Below are positions 48,220 to 60,940 of a DNA stretch of 64,000 bases, one piece after another. The notes beneath the pieces were generated by a model. That model did not search any database. It saw nothing but the letters and a program-made list of their open reading frames with translations, and had not been told where the DNA came from. Origin of the DNA: Euonymus europaeus. Lineage: Eukaryota > Streptophyta > Magnoliopsida > Celastrales > Celastraceae. Position numbers and translations under genes: made by a program. Position 1 is the stretch's first letter. Each line of letters begins with the position of its first letter. The stretch covers positions 21,312,022-21,376,021 of the forward strand of contig OY756967.1 in assembly GCA_963580455.1 (NCBI GenBank), given 5' to 3'.

Positions 48220-51200
48220 ATGGTACTGTTTCTCTATTTTCTTCTTTGCTGCGATCGTCTGACTTTTCGGTTTTTATTTAGATCATGTATTTGTTCTCAG
48301 AATTTCTTGATCGGAGCTTTCAAGCCACCATGTAGCGTTTCAATCACCCTCGCAGACGCAAGAACTCGTAAGCAGGTGCTGTTTGATTATTTGTAGAAAT
48401 TTCAATTGAATAGATTATAGATCGTCTCCCACTCTTGCGATGTGGATGTGTGTGTATTCTTATTAGTTATGTATTTGTTCTTGTAGGTTCCTTTGAAGAA
48501 GGACAATGGTCAAACGATTATGGTTCCTCTTTTCCAAAGTCAAGAAAACATCATTGGAGAGGTCTATTGTGATTTTTTCTTTTAAGACCGGAGCTGTTTT
48601 TGTTTGATTCTTGGAATTGCAATTGCGATAAGAACGGATAGTTTACTCTTTGTATTTGGATGTGGCGCTCAGGTTGTTATAGAGCCAACACAAGGGAAAA
48701 AATTGGAACATAATGGTGTTAAGATTGAATTACTTGGTCAGATAGGTGTGTTTCTTTCTACTTTAACTTTCATTTCTAAGTTTCGTGATATTTCATATTT
48801 GGAACTTCATGTTTACCGAAGACTGTTTATCTTTTGATCTTTGATCTCAATTGAACATATCTCACGAATCTGGTCTCAGTTATCTTTGATCTCACTTGAG
48901 AAGACTGCCTGAAACTTTTACTGCTTTCAGTAGTTAAAATAACCAAGACTGAAAGTACTGGATTTAATTTATTTTTTTTAAAATGCATGAATTGTTGCTA
49001 TTTTCTGATTTAATCCAAACCTCTATATTGTGTTGTTAAGACCTACTTACTGTCTCTGAGTTCACAAAAGTAACCTTCTTATGATGTGTTCTTTTTCATA
49101 TTAGAAATTTTCTAGTGTTTTATTTTTCAGCCTGGTTCGTTTTTTGTTCGAGTGTTCTTTCACTTTACCCCTTATTTCCTTTTTGAGGGTTGATTGCTGA
49201 GCTTTTCGGTCCATGTTTCCTCTAATGCATGATTTTGTGGTGATGCCATAACAGTTGTCCTTGTTTCTTTGCAGAATTGTTCTTTGATAGAGGAAACTTT
49301 TATGATTTTACTTCTCTTGGTGAGTTGAACCCCTCGCACTAGACCCAATAGTTCATAAATTTCCTGTATATATGTGGTTGTCATTTTCATTGAGATTCAT
49401 TGGTGGTTCTGTTATGAACTTTAGCTTTATCCTTTTAATTCAGTAGCAGTTGTTTCTCCATCTAAGGTATTTTTCTTCTTTCTGATTTTGAGATGGGCTC
49501 TAATTTGCTCATTTTTTGTGCAGTTCGTGAACTTGAGGTCCCTGGAGAATTATATGACAGAAAATCTTATCCCTTTGAATTCTCTACTGTGGAGATGCCT
49601 TATGAGTCATACAACGGCATAAATGTGAGGCTTAGGTGGGTATCTGTTTAAATGTCAAGTGTCGTGCTTATATAACTTGAAATTGTCAAATTTTGGCTCG
49701 CTCTCTTTTTTCTTTTCATTTTTTCCAGTTTTCTATATGATATCCTTGAGCTTGATATATGATTTATATATCCTCTTATTTGTGCCTATGCTATATTTTA
49801 GTCTGCATGGGTTTAAATAATTTTTCCTATCTTATCTTTGTTGATACTCTCTCTTACGATTTTTTTTCCTAGTGTTCCCCTATCCCCTTTGATGCATTTG
49901 AAAGAATTTGCATGTTTGGGCTTGTATCAAGCAATGAAATGAATTGTCAAATTTGCTTTATCGATCATGATTTTTGTAATTCGGGCATTCTAGATTGTTT
50001 TTCTTGAGAAAATTTCAAGATATTTTCTTATCTTTTGTTGAGGAGAATTCCTTTCAAATTCATGTTCTTTACTTCTAGTCATGTGGTTCCCTTTTCTCGT
50101 TAATCCAGTGACTGGAGAAGTATGAATCTGTGTATCTAACTCCCCTATTCTTAGGAGAGAGGAGTATCGTCTTCTAACATTGTGCGAATTTCTTTAATGG
50201 ATGAATAGCATTGAAGTGGAAACTTTTTGCCTCTAATTTTGAGATTGGAAAGTTGAATCAATTATAAAAGTATCTCAAGAGAGAGCTGATTGCGAAGATT
50301 TTTCATGTGACTTACAGGTATATTTTGAAAGTGGCCGTCAGTAGGAATATTGTCAGCAACATTGTGGAGCACCAGGATTTTGTGGTAATTTGTTCTCATA
50401 TATGTAATTGGGTGCTGAATTTCCCTGTCACCGTGTATCAATTGGCAAATAGTTGGTGTGTTTGATTTGTTTTTTATCTATTTGGTGAATTATCTTAGTG
50501 TAAGACTCGGAACTCGAGTAATTTGGAAGTGATACTGTCTACTTCTTGTTTGGTGAGAGAAGAGAGGGAGGGTAGGGAGTAGTTTGTCAGAATGGAGTTC
50601 TTACCAAATGTTTTTAATGTAACGACCCATAATGAATATTCATCTCTAGAGTTTATTATTCATTTCATCCTGTTCTCCAAATTAAACGGGAGATTGGGGA
50701 TGAGTTGCGGTGTTCTTATTAAGTATTCATATTTGGCAGTGTACATGTCATTTTATATTTGTTACTTCTGGATGTAGAACCCAGTTAGCTCTTTTACTTT
50801 CAACAAACACTCAAAGACAGAGGAAAAGTGCTATTTTTTCATCATTTCATCAATAAAGTTGATTATGTCAAAATAAAGTATTGCAAATCAGCTTCAGCTC
50901 ATAATCATTAAGTCTATTTTCATGATGACCTCATGAGATAGATTCTTTTCATTGTACCGCTGACTCAGTAAATTATTCTTCTTTTCTCTTTTCAAGACTT
51001 ACTAAGTCCATTTTTCGGCCTTTTCCTTTATTTTTTTTATTTCTTTAAATTTCCATTATGCCTATGAACCAGGTTCGCAACTATACTCCTCCTCCGTCAA
51101 TCAACAATAGCGTTAAGGTTAGCAAATTATTCTTATTTGCTCAATTTTTCACAGATTTTTTACATTGATATCTACTTGCAATTTTAATGATTATTTTCCT

Positions 51201-52881
51201 GATATTTGCGATGTTTAGTGGTTGCGGTCTTCTGTGGTTTTTACCATTTGTTTTGGTTTATAGGAGAACTCCATGCTGAACCAAACCTGACCTGTTGGGT
51301 GCATTGGTTTTCATACTGTACTTTTGTTCTGTTCGCTAATACATTGACCAGATATTTCAATGGTTATACTCATACCCATAAAATGTATATATAAATGTAG
51401 AAGGAGATCAATTTGGTTTAAATAGATATACTGGTCTGGTACTCCAGCCAAACTGATGTAAAACCAAGACAATAAATGGACCACAGTAAACTGACAGGGT
51501 CAGTTTGATGAGGAGCCATTGTGCTCAATAAACATGGCTTATACATTCCTTCTTGTTCATGCGTGCGATTTGCCGTGATTGGTACACAGAATACGCATCA
51601 CCACATAACTGATTTAGTGCTTGATAATGCATCATATTTATGAGTAGGATTTCACATATTTATTTCAGATGTTTCCTTTGTGATTTTATGCTTGATAATT
51701 TTTGTGTATGTCATAAGAAATCTATGTCTCAAGTATATATTTATCCTGCATGGTTATATCGATGCCTTATGTAGATGGAAGTTGGAATTGAGGACTGCCT
51801 ACACATTGAGTTCGAATACAGTAAAAGCAAGTAAGTACACATGAAGCTCTTGCTAAATGGGCGAAATATTATCCAGCATATCTGCCAGAGAGTGTCGGGG
51901 GATATTAATTTATAGGATTCATTTGTCAATGCATTGATGGTGAACATATTCAGGTATCATTTGAAGGATGTCATCATTGGCAAAATATATTTCCTTCTGG
52001 TGAGAATAAAGATAAAAAATATGGAGCTTGAGATCAGGCGTCGAGAGTCAACAGGATCTGGACCTAATACATATGTGGAGACAGAGACCCTTGCAAAATA
52101 TGAATTGATGGATGGTGCTCCTGTACGAGGTATGAGATTTTCATAAAGCTGCATAATCTATTGTGATATGCCATGTGGTATCATTTGAAGGATGGCATCA
52201 TTTTTGTATTGATAGTTGTAGAGAATCGAAGTCATTGAAAATTTGATGTGATTGCAACTTGGCATCTAAAACTGATTTATGCTAGCATTAGATTTTTCTA
52301 CTGAATTTTTTCCTGACCTTTTCCAATAACTGAAAATGCAACTGATTTGTACCTGATCTTTCCAGACTGAACTTTCTCAATGGTTGGTGAACTTTTTAGT
52401 AGCCCGGTGTCATGATGTTCTTATTTTTTCCAATACCATATAGTAATTCATGCTTTGATGGTCAGATCTCGTGCATTTAGAAACGTCGATTCCCTTACAT
52501 ACTTTCCTACCAGAACAGTCCATTTTTTATGGGATGTCTCCGAAGGGACAGAACCGTCCATATGTGTGTGTAGTGCTGTGTGATATGTGGGAAGTTCTAC
52601 AATGACTGATTTGCCCAGATAATTTCATGAGTTCATGTAGATTCTCATGATAGATTATCCTGAAAAGTATTGACATTCTTGCAACTGTTGATTCTGTCTC
52701 AGGAGAATCAATTCCAATCAGACTATTCCTAAGTCCGTATGAACTCACTCCGACATATCGCAACATCAATAACAAATTTAGTGTGAAATATTTTTTGAAT
52801 CTCGTTCTAGTTGACGAAGAGGATCGGCGATACTTTAAGCAGCAAGAAATCACAGTTTATCGGGCCCTTGAAACTTCTTGA
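48220..52881 (+). CDS. VPS26: Vacuolar protein sorting 26 (retromer core subunit)
   Basis: VPS26 is the arrestin-fold subunit of the retromer core (VPS26-VPS29-VPS35), which recycles vacuolar sorting receptors and PIN proteins from endosomes. Eleven exons keep frame: 48220-48222, 48301-48375, 48487-48561, 48673-48745, 49275-49319, 49524-49635, 50318-50384, 51073-51117, 51775-51830, 51954-52129, 52703-52881. They give 301 residues (Arabidopsis VPS26A 302). Matches include FLIGAFKPPC at the start, FFDRGNFYDFTSLVREL, YPFEFSTVEMPYESYNG, KYHLKDVIIGKIYFLLVRIK and DEEDRRYFKQQEITVYR near the end. The start is inferred: a three-base exon ATG followed by GTACTG gives the expected MNFLIGAF. An ATG in another upstream exon is possible. 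The tail is short (ALETS after VYR). Confidence 0.93.
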
Positions 52882-55875
52882 TTGTTTATAATGCTTGAAG
52901 AACCTCAACATGTTAGAAAGAGAATAGAAAGAAAAGTACCTGTCGAACCATTAGAGCGGAGCGGTGGAGCCTATTGTTTAAATCTTTGGTAAGTGGATGC
53001 TGCGAATGCCTTGATTTTTGCTCGCACTTCACAAGACTTGAATGTTTGTGCTTGGTTAGGATGTTTGCATTTCAAAGTTCGTCTTTTGTGTGCTTGATTT
53101 ACGAGGTTCTTATTTTATAGATTTGCATGCGGAGCTAAACCTATTACTTTAGTTTAATAGCGATGTGTACTGTTAATCTCACATAACCTTATTTTAGTTT
53201 TATATGAATGAATTAATGAATTGATGTTAGTACCTCCTGAAATAGCTATACAGGGGATTCGAGCTATACCGGGTATCTGGATAGTCCATTGGTGTCATTC
53301 GGGTCGGCCAAATTGTGTTTGGTTGGACAATTACGCGGTAGTATTAAAATAATTTGCATGAGTTTGTTTTCTTCTATACATCCGACTAAAGATGACTCAT
53401 GCAGTCATGCGGTGTGGAAAAGGGAAGGTAATTTGGTAAATAAATTAATGATGGAAAAAAAAAGGGATTATTAACCAGCTCCAGCACTCAGCCCCTCCCG
53501 AAAAGAGTTAAGATGGGCCCCATCCCCTAGGCCTTGGCATCGGGCCTATTGACTTCGTTGACTTATTATTTTTGTTCGTAATGTAGGTTTACTTTATTTT
53601 TGGTAAGACCCCATGAACCGATTGAAACTCCAGATTCATACTAGAACCACAATCATTCGATAGAACTTTCAAGCTAAGTCCAGCAATTCTCTGAGTAAGA
53701 ACCACTGTATCATCACTTATTCAAAGAATAAGAAAAGACATAACAATTAAAAAAAATGCAACACATCCCGTGTGATCAAAATAAACATGAACAGAAGTTT
53801 GAAAGCTCAGCCTGTCCCATTAATTTGAAGCCTTGGCCCAATAGACTTGGGCTAATGGATCAGGATCAGATTCAAGCCTGGGCCCGGGTCGTATGGTTCG
53901 GGCTTGGGCCGATATACTTGATAATGAGCCCAGTAAGTGATAATGTGAGCAAGTCTTAAGGTGATGTTGTATATAGAATAGAGAGATAATAATAGATGAG
54001 GAAAAATTAATGGATCATTTCATTCTCATTTTTAGTTTGTTAATTTTTGGGCCCATTCCCACTACACTCTCTCCTCTTTTTTATTCAATGCAAATTTGGT
54101 AGAAATTTATCATTCCACATGAAATCCAACGTTAAAAGATTGTATTGCCCCTTATTTGCATTTGTTAACATGTTTATGTCATATCTTAGATTATGTTAAA
54201 ATGGATTGCATTATCATAACAAGTATTTGAATTTGGATAAAAATTAATATGTTATAAATTTATTTATTTGTTAATATATGTAATTTAATTAAATTGTTTT
54301 AATTTGTTAATTATACTTAATTAGAAATGGTAAAATGAAATTTGTTATACATAAATATAAATGGTATAATATACATTGCACATGTTTTATTCTCATTCCC
54401 AATACATCCTTTTATATATCTCAAATGTAAGAATCAAAAATCATTCATTTCATTCTCACTCTCTAAAACTATTTTACATATTAAACGATACCTAAGAGAC
54501 TAAAAGATAAGAGTAAGAGATGTTACGATTCCTCAATCTTCAGGACAACCACAATGGTGGTTATTTGTTGGGGACAACAATAAACTTCATAAGCATAAAA
54601 TAGATAGCCAATGATGGAATCATGGCCAGTATAGAGATGGAAATAGCTTTAACAGTGGAAGGTGATGCATGACTAGAAAGATATAAAAGTGAATATTTGC
54701 CTGAGTTTTGGGAAACAGGAATTTCCCGATTATTAAATTTCCAAAGGATGCTAGGCAAACTATATATAGAGAGAGAGATGGCAAAAAAAAAAAACAAAAA
54801 CTGATCATGACATAATCTGCATGGTATTGGATCCATTTAAAATTGGAAAACTCCTATAAGATTAAGAAACAATTTTAATTTTTGTTTAAATCCGTCATGA
54901 TTTCGGGTTGATATTTGATGTCGTGTTTAGGATACCTATATCGATTAATAAATGGTTAGGATATTCGAACCGAAACTAGACCGAAATCAAACCCAAAATC
55001 GCAACCGACGCAACCCACCTTACCCTTAATTACAAGTAAATTCTTAAAATATTAGTAAATATGTTAGAGAAAATATTCAAACTTTACACATGTATACAAA
55101 CATAAATTTTTTAACCACTAATCCAATAAATAGGTACCCGACGATAAATAGTTTTAGTAATGATAACGATTTTGATATTTTTTAATTGAAAGGGTATTCA
55201 ATCCATTGTCATCATTACCTTAATAGGATGTATGTATAAAAACAAACAAAGGTAAAGTAGTATAACATTCTTGCCGTTTGATAAGAAGACAAACTCCCCT
55301 CTCACATATATAAAAAGACAAATACCCCCTTATTTCATAAGATAAACTTTCTCACGATTTCATAAAAAGACAAACATCTCACATTTGTAAAAAATCAAAT
55401 TCTTCATATCTAAAATAATATGAATAACTAAACTAATAATTAATAGTATAATTTTAAAAAATTGATAATTTTAAAAAATTGATAATTTTAAAAAATTGAT
55501 AATTGAAGATAAACTATCATAAATATAAAATAAAATTAATTTTAACAGGGATATAAAGGGAGACATCTATTTTTTCATGAAAGCTGGACGTGTTACTTTA
55601 CCCAACAAACAAAAATTGTGCAAGGCTTATCCGTCAATGTATTTTTCATAAATATTAAATTTATTATTTAAAAAAAAGGGAAAAAAAAAGTTTTCGTGGT
55701 GCTGTTAGCGGATCAGATGCTGCTTGGGGTTTGGGTCGCCCTTTTTCTTTTATAACCGCCAACCTTCCCTTGTATTTTCCAAATTGAGGGCAGTCTGTCT
55801 TCAACAGTATTTTTTTTTTTAAAAAAAAAGAGAAGAAAAAGAAATATCGGTTTCATTTCTCTCCTAAAGCTCAAC
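52882..55875. other. VPS26 3' region, intergenic DNA and calmodulin promoter
   Basis: No gene recognised. Landmarks are a GGGCCC/GCCCAATAGACTTGGGC-rich stretch at 53,815-53,930, very AT-rich DNA at 54,160-54,500, and four tandem copies of a 17-bp unit (ATTTTAAAAAATTGATA) at about 55,450-55,505. Upstream of calmodulin, CTTTTATAACCGCC at about 55,747-55,760, some 120 bp before the start codon, could serve as a TATA box. Confidence 0.5.
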
Positions 55876-56855
55876 ATGGCTGAAAACCTAACGGACGACC
55901 AGATCTCCGAGTTCAAGGAAGCCTTCAGCCTCTTCGACAAGGACGGCGATGGTCTGCTCTCTCTCTATTTCCCTTCTTTACTCTGTCCTGGTTGTTGTAA
56001 TTAGATCTCAATCATTACCCTCTCGATTAAGCTGTCATTCTTTACTTTCTATTTTTGTTTTTCTCTTAATTGATTGTTGTATTTTTATCGATGTGTCTTT
56101 ATTTGCACAATATCGTTCTTTTGGTTTGATTTGTGTTAGGGTTCTCTGTGATCTGTTCAACCTAGATCGTCGTATGTTGCTGGATGAGCTGCTTAGATTC
56201 TTCTGTTGATATGGTTTTTGAGGTGTTCATCGCAGTTGTGTGATCAATTGACTTTGATGATATGGTTTGACCCCATCCAGTTTGTTATGCATCGGATGAT
56301 TTATTTGGCTGAGGTTTTTCTTTGCGATCACATAGCTATTTTAAGCTGTCTTGGCTGGTATATGATTGATTTTTGTATTTTATTGCAGTCTCTTCTAGGA
56401 TTAAAATTGTTCGGTTCGGTTTGCTCAGCCATTGTCAGCTGAGTGTAAGAATAACGTTCTATGTATCTTGTTGATTGAGTTTTAGCTACTCCATGCCCAA
56501 ATTGTTGGAGGCAAAAGTTGTGATGATGACGGAAATTAAGTAATTAACTAGTTTTTACCAGCAGTCATGGGGCGGATCTTCTTCTTTTTTTCCTGATTCG
56601 TTAAATTGTCTCTGCTAGTTGCACATTTGAACTGTCATATTTGGTTGTGCGACTTAAGTTCACATATTTCGTGGACTTAAGTTCACATATTTCGTGGAAT
56701 GTTACGACGTTTCTTATTTTTCCCATTGTGGATGAGCTCTGGTGGTCATGCCCTTCCAGAACAATTTGATCACATTGCATTTTTTGTTCAATTTTGCCAT
56801 CGTGGAGGATGCATGGTATGTGTTGATGGTGAAGATGAAGGATTTATTCTTGCCT

Positions 56856-56899
<44 letters not shown>

Positions 56900-57416
56900 T
56901 ACTCCATTTGTTTGAAATACATGGAAATGATTTTTTTTTTTGATGGATTAGCTGATGGTGCTTGGTTGTCTTATCCAATGTCTCTTGTTACAGATAGTTT
57001 GTTGCCATTATGGTTTCATTCCATTTAATGAAAGTATTTCAGGTTGCATCACCACTAAGGAGCTTGGAACTGTGATGAGATCTCTGGGGCAGAACCCAAC
57101 TGAAGCTGAGCTCCAGGACATGATAAATGAGGTCGATGCTGATGGCAATGGTACAATTGATTTCCCAGAATTCCTCAACCTGATGGCCAGGAAGATGAAG
57201 GACACTGATTCTGAGGAGGAGCTCAAGGAAGCTTTTCGGGTTTTTGACAAGGACCAGAATGGCTTTATTTCTGCTGCTGAGCTTCGCCATGTGATGACAA
57301 ATCTCGGTGAGAAGCTGACAGACGAGGAAGTTGATGAGATGATCCGCGAGGCTGATGTGGATGGTGATGGTCAGATCAACTATGAAGAGTTTGTCAAAGT
57401 CATGATGGCCAAGTGA
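55876..57416 (+). CDS. CAM: Calmodulin
   Basis: Calmodulin is the four-EF-hand calcium sensor that binds and regulates many targets in cytosol and nucleus. Two exons, 55876-55951 and 57043-57416, encode exactly 149 residues. The intron interrupts the codon of Gly26, the conserved position in plant calmodulin genes. EF-hand loops start at residues 21 (DKDGDGCITTKE), 57 ([12 protein letters not shown]), 94 ([12 protein letters not shown]) and 130 ([12 protein letters not shown]), each with the acidic ligands and final Glu. The C terminus is VMMAK. Cys in the first loop is the plant hallmark. The protein appears to match the most conserved plant isoforms except for MAENLTDD at the start (usually MADQ or MAEQ). 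The 1.1-kb intron holds a GA microsatellite. No frame damage is seen. Confidence 0.98.
56652..56698 (+). repeat. Tandem pair of a 23-bp unit in the calmodulin intron
   Basis: GACTTAAGTTCACATATTTC followed by GTG occurs twice in direct succession, with no mismatch. It lies in the intron. Confidence 0.9.
56859..56897 (+). repeat. (GA)n microsatellite in the calmodulin intron
   Basis: An uninterrupted GA dinucleotide run of about 19.5 units. Perfect runs of this length usually vary in number between individuals. Confidence 0.98.
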
Positions 57417-60400
57417 GGACTTCAGACTCTCATTCAACTCTAAAAACAGATATCATTTAAAAAAAGAAAGTCGAAGGGAACAGGGCAGATAAGTTTGATG
57501 AGATTTCTATTTGCCATTAGGACATCTTAACTGTTTCTTGCACTCTTACCTGTCGTATCCACTTCTTGTTATGTTTATTGTTTGGTAGCTTGGGTTGATA
57601 GTGCCTGCTTTTGTTCTTTTGGTATTCCTTTTTATGCCTGTCGTGAACCTATAACAATTGGCGGTATCTCATTTTTCTTCTTCTTATGGATATCTAATGT
57701 TGTTTATAATTATATACAGAATTTCAAGATTACTTCTTTTTAGTTTGTCGTTTTGACGCTACCAATTGTTTCGGGAGAGCTTTGAACTCTGATATAAAGT
57801 TTTTTAGAGGAAAAGGTGGTGTGATGCTTTCATTTAGAGGTGCTACAAATAGTCAAATCCTAAATCATTTTACTCAACTTATATCATTTTCCTTCGATTC
57901 TACTCTAATCTTTTAGAGTGTGGCTTTCATAGTTGCTTTTGGGAATTGGCTTTGGATTATCTTAATTAATTAATTTATGGTTAAATATAACTCCAGCAAC
58001 GATACTAATTGGTCTGTTCCGATTTGTTTGGGTTCGCTGTCAGTTGGACGGTAAGCACCGTATGGCACTACCACGGGGGGCTGTGTGGTGGGGAGGTGGT
58101 TGATCGTGATCTTGGTATCATTGGATTATTGGAATTACACGGTTAAATTTTTGCAGAATTTTTTTTTCTGGCTACTAAATCCTTCAAAATATTACTCCTC
58201 AGATTATTCATTTCTTCGTTTGTGTTGGGAATATAATGGAAAAAGGCATGCTTTTTTTAGTGGGTTTTTTTTGTTTCTTTTCATGTGGTGCAATTTATAC
58301 CAACTGATTAAGATGAATAAAAGATTGAATATAATCGAAAATGTAGTATTGTTCGATTGTGATCCATAACGCTTAAATAAATCTGTCTGGGAAATGGAAG
58401 CTAACAACATGATTTTTCATATAATTATAATAATAATTTATTTCTAATGGCAGACGAAAGGCGGCACAGGGAATGGCAGAGAGGAAGGGAAGAAGCAGCA
58501 GCAGTAACGACTCCAAGGATGATCAGAGTAACAGTAAAAAGAAACGACGCAAAAGAGAAGGGGTTAGTAAATGCACGATCCTCTAATTCTCAAATAAGCA
58601 GCTCTTTCAGATTTCTGGTAGTTCTAGGTGATCCAGCAGGACCAGCATCCTCTCCCTCAATGGAAATACAGATGGTAATATAATTAGTGATGTACGATAA
58701 AATATTTCGATGGAATAAAACTTCGGGAACTGTCACCAAGACAGCCGAGCCTCTCACAGATAAACAAAACATCAAGTCAAAAAAAATCATTACTAAAGGC
58801 GGATCAAAAGTTTCATGTTACTAGTTTGGAAAGCAACTGGGTTGTGAAACCCTAGAGTTACAAATTCAATAAGAAAAACCAAGTAACCAAAGGTACAAAT
58901 TCAACGTCTTGACAAAAATGTCTAGAAAGTTTAGCTTCCCCAACATAAACATAAAGTCGTATGATGGAACATTCGACCTGGGCGACCACGTAGTTCAATA
59001 CAAGCAAAGGATGTTCATCGTTGCCTCCCACACGATATGAGAGAAGCATGCATGTGCAAGATAAAATCAAAATTCAATGCCTTGAGAAGACAAAAACGAA
59101 ACTTAGTCCCATTAAAACGAAAGCACAAACATAAAACACTTCAAAAGGTTCCTCAAGTCCGTAAGTATCATGATATATGTTATAGCAAAACTGAAATATT
59201 GCCAACAATGAGAACAAACTCATGTACTTTCTTTCTCTGAAGTAAACGGCTGTTTACATTGTATTGAGTGCAGGTTCCAGGAGTTGAATGTTCTGCCATC
59301 AAATAATAACATAAGCTGTCAACTCCTGAATTGAACAATGAGCCAAATACTCTGTTGCACAATGCAAAAACAAACTGGATTCAACTTCTGCTCCAATCAT
59401 GGGACGGCTAAAAATGGCTTGAAAGTCAGCAGCAATCCAACGAATTGGACCGAGTTTAATACGAAGAAAACCATACGATCACCTGCATTTCATTCATATA
59501 GTTTGAATTTCAAGGAAAAGCAGAAACGATAGTAAAGAATTACATTTTAATGCGCTATGTGAATAATGAAAGAGAAGGTACAAGACATGCAGTTAGTCGC
59601 ATGCATTTTCTATTACTCCCATGCATTTGGTTCTTAACCAAAACATCCAATGATGCTACAGTCCAAAAAAGCATTGCAGCTTTTTTCAGCTATGCGAGAG
59701 TACGACTGTATATCTTGCCATTCTTCAACCGCACACAGGAGTTATTTGCCTATGTCTTTTTTATCAACCCCATAAATGGCAGTTCATTCTACTAGGTTCG
59801 CTGGATTTTCCTTCTCATAGCCATTAAGCTGCAAAGCCTGCAATATACTAATTTACTAGCCAATGCCAGAGATCTTTCTATCACCACACTGCATCAGTCC
59901 CCCTCACAGTCCCAAAGGTTTGCTGTCACTCATCCACCTAAATGCAACCCATCATCTCCAGATTAAATCATGTTCCGCCATAGATCTCGAATGCCACTTG
60001 TCCAAAATTCATGATTGATGATGCCCTCAATGCCCCTAGAGGCAACCTCCTGATTTGAATGTAAGGAGTCTTTCATGAAAAACCAAAAAACCATCTACCG
60101 TACACAATGGGGTCCGAATTCTATTGCCTATAACACACCAAATGAACTTTGAATGCAGAAGTAGAACATTGATGCAAAATAGGAATTGATACAACTGAAA
60201 ATAATAATCCCACCATCCACTGAGATTGTCTTTTCACCCTCTCTTCTCATGATTTTCTCAATGACCAAAGTTTAATACTACAAAACACGACCCAAATTAG
60301 ACAAATCTATAGGTGGGAATGAACAAGTTGAGGAATGAAGTCATTTTCCAAGGCAGTCAGAGGTAACTTGCTGAAACAGTGCAGCACTTAAAATAATAAA

Positions 60401-60627
60401 TAAATCCCTTGCAGAGAAAGGAGAGAGCACGGATTTAGAAGGTCTGTGTAGGAGTACATAAGTTTGGATAAGATAGGATAGTGTTCCTTTAACCATTTGC
60501 AAAGACTAGTACATACGCTTCGGAGATGAAACATGTGTGCGTGTTTGGAAACATAAACAATTCGTACCAGGGAGGAAGGCAGCAACTTGTCGTTTTTGTG
60601 CCCAAGAGAACCTGCAGTTGTAATAGG
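57417..60627. other. Calmodulin 3' region and intergenic DNA
   Basis: No gene recognised. A basic Ser/Lys-rich stretch follows an AG acceptor-like site at 58,453 (one frame reads AERKGRSSSSNDSKDDQSNS and then KKKRRKRE), ending in front of GGGTTAG; it could be a relic exon but has no partner exons. The rest (58,700-60,600) has short frames on both strands without family resemblance. The copia target region is at 60,600-60,627. Confidence 0.45.
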
Positions 60628-60933
60628 TGTTAGGAGTTGAGAGAACACAAATTTCTAGTATATTCAATCCTCTTAAATAATTACACAGCAGCTCACTAAT
60701 ATATATAGTCACACATACATAGTTCTAGATTTTCCTAGATAATTCTAAAAACATATGGATATATGTTTACCTACATAATTCTAGAATCATCTATACAAGT
60801 CTACACACTTGCGGATATATGTTTACCTACATAATTCTAGAATCTTCTATACAAGTCCACAGACTTGTGGATATATGTTTACCTACATAATTCTAGAATC
60901 TTCTATACAAGTCCACACACTTGTCCTTCAACA
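60628..60933 (-). repeat. 3' LTR of the copia element, with internal 56-bp tandem repeats
   Basis: The LTR boundaries are TGTTAGGAGTTG (60,628, + strand reading) and CCTTCAACA (ending 60,933). Inside are three consecutive 56-bp units starting at 60,757, 60,813 and 60,869, each with GGATATATGTTTACCTACAT and TCTATACAAGTC. They differ at a few positions each. Repeats of this kind in an LTR often carry transcription-factor sites; that is inference here. Confidence 0.9.
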
Positions 60934-60940
60934 CTCCCCC

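Noticed and set aside
57008..57437. Antisense frames of 80 and 132 codons over calmodulin exon 2
   Set aside because: Shadows of the highly conserved calmodulin exon; there is no independent support.
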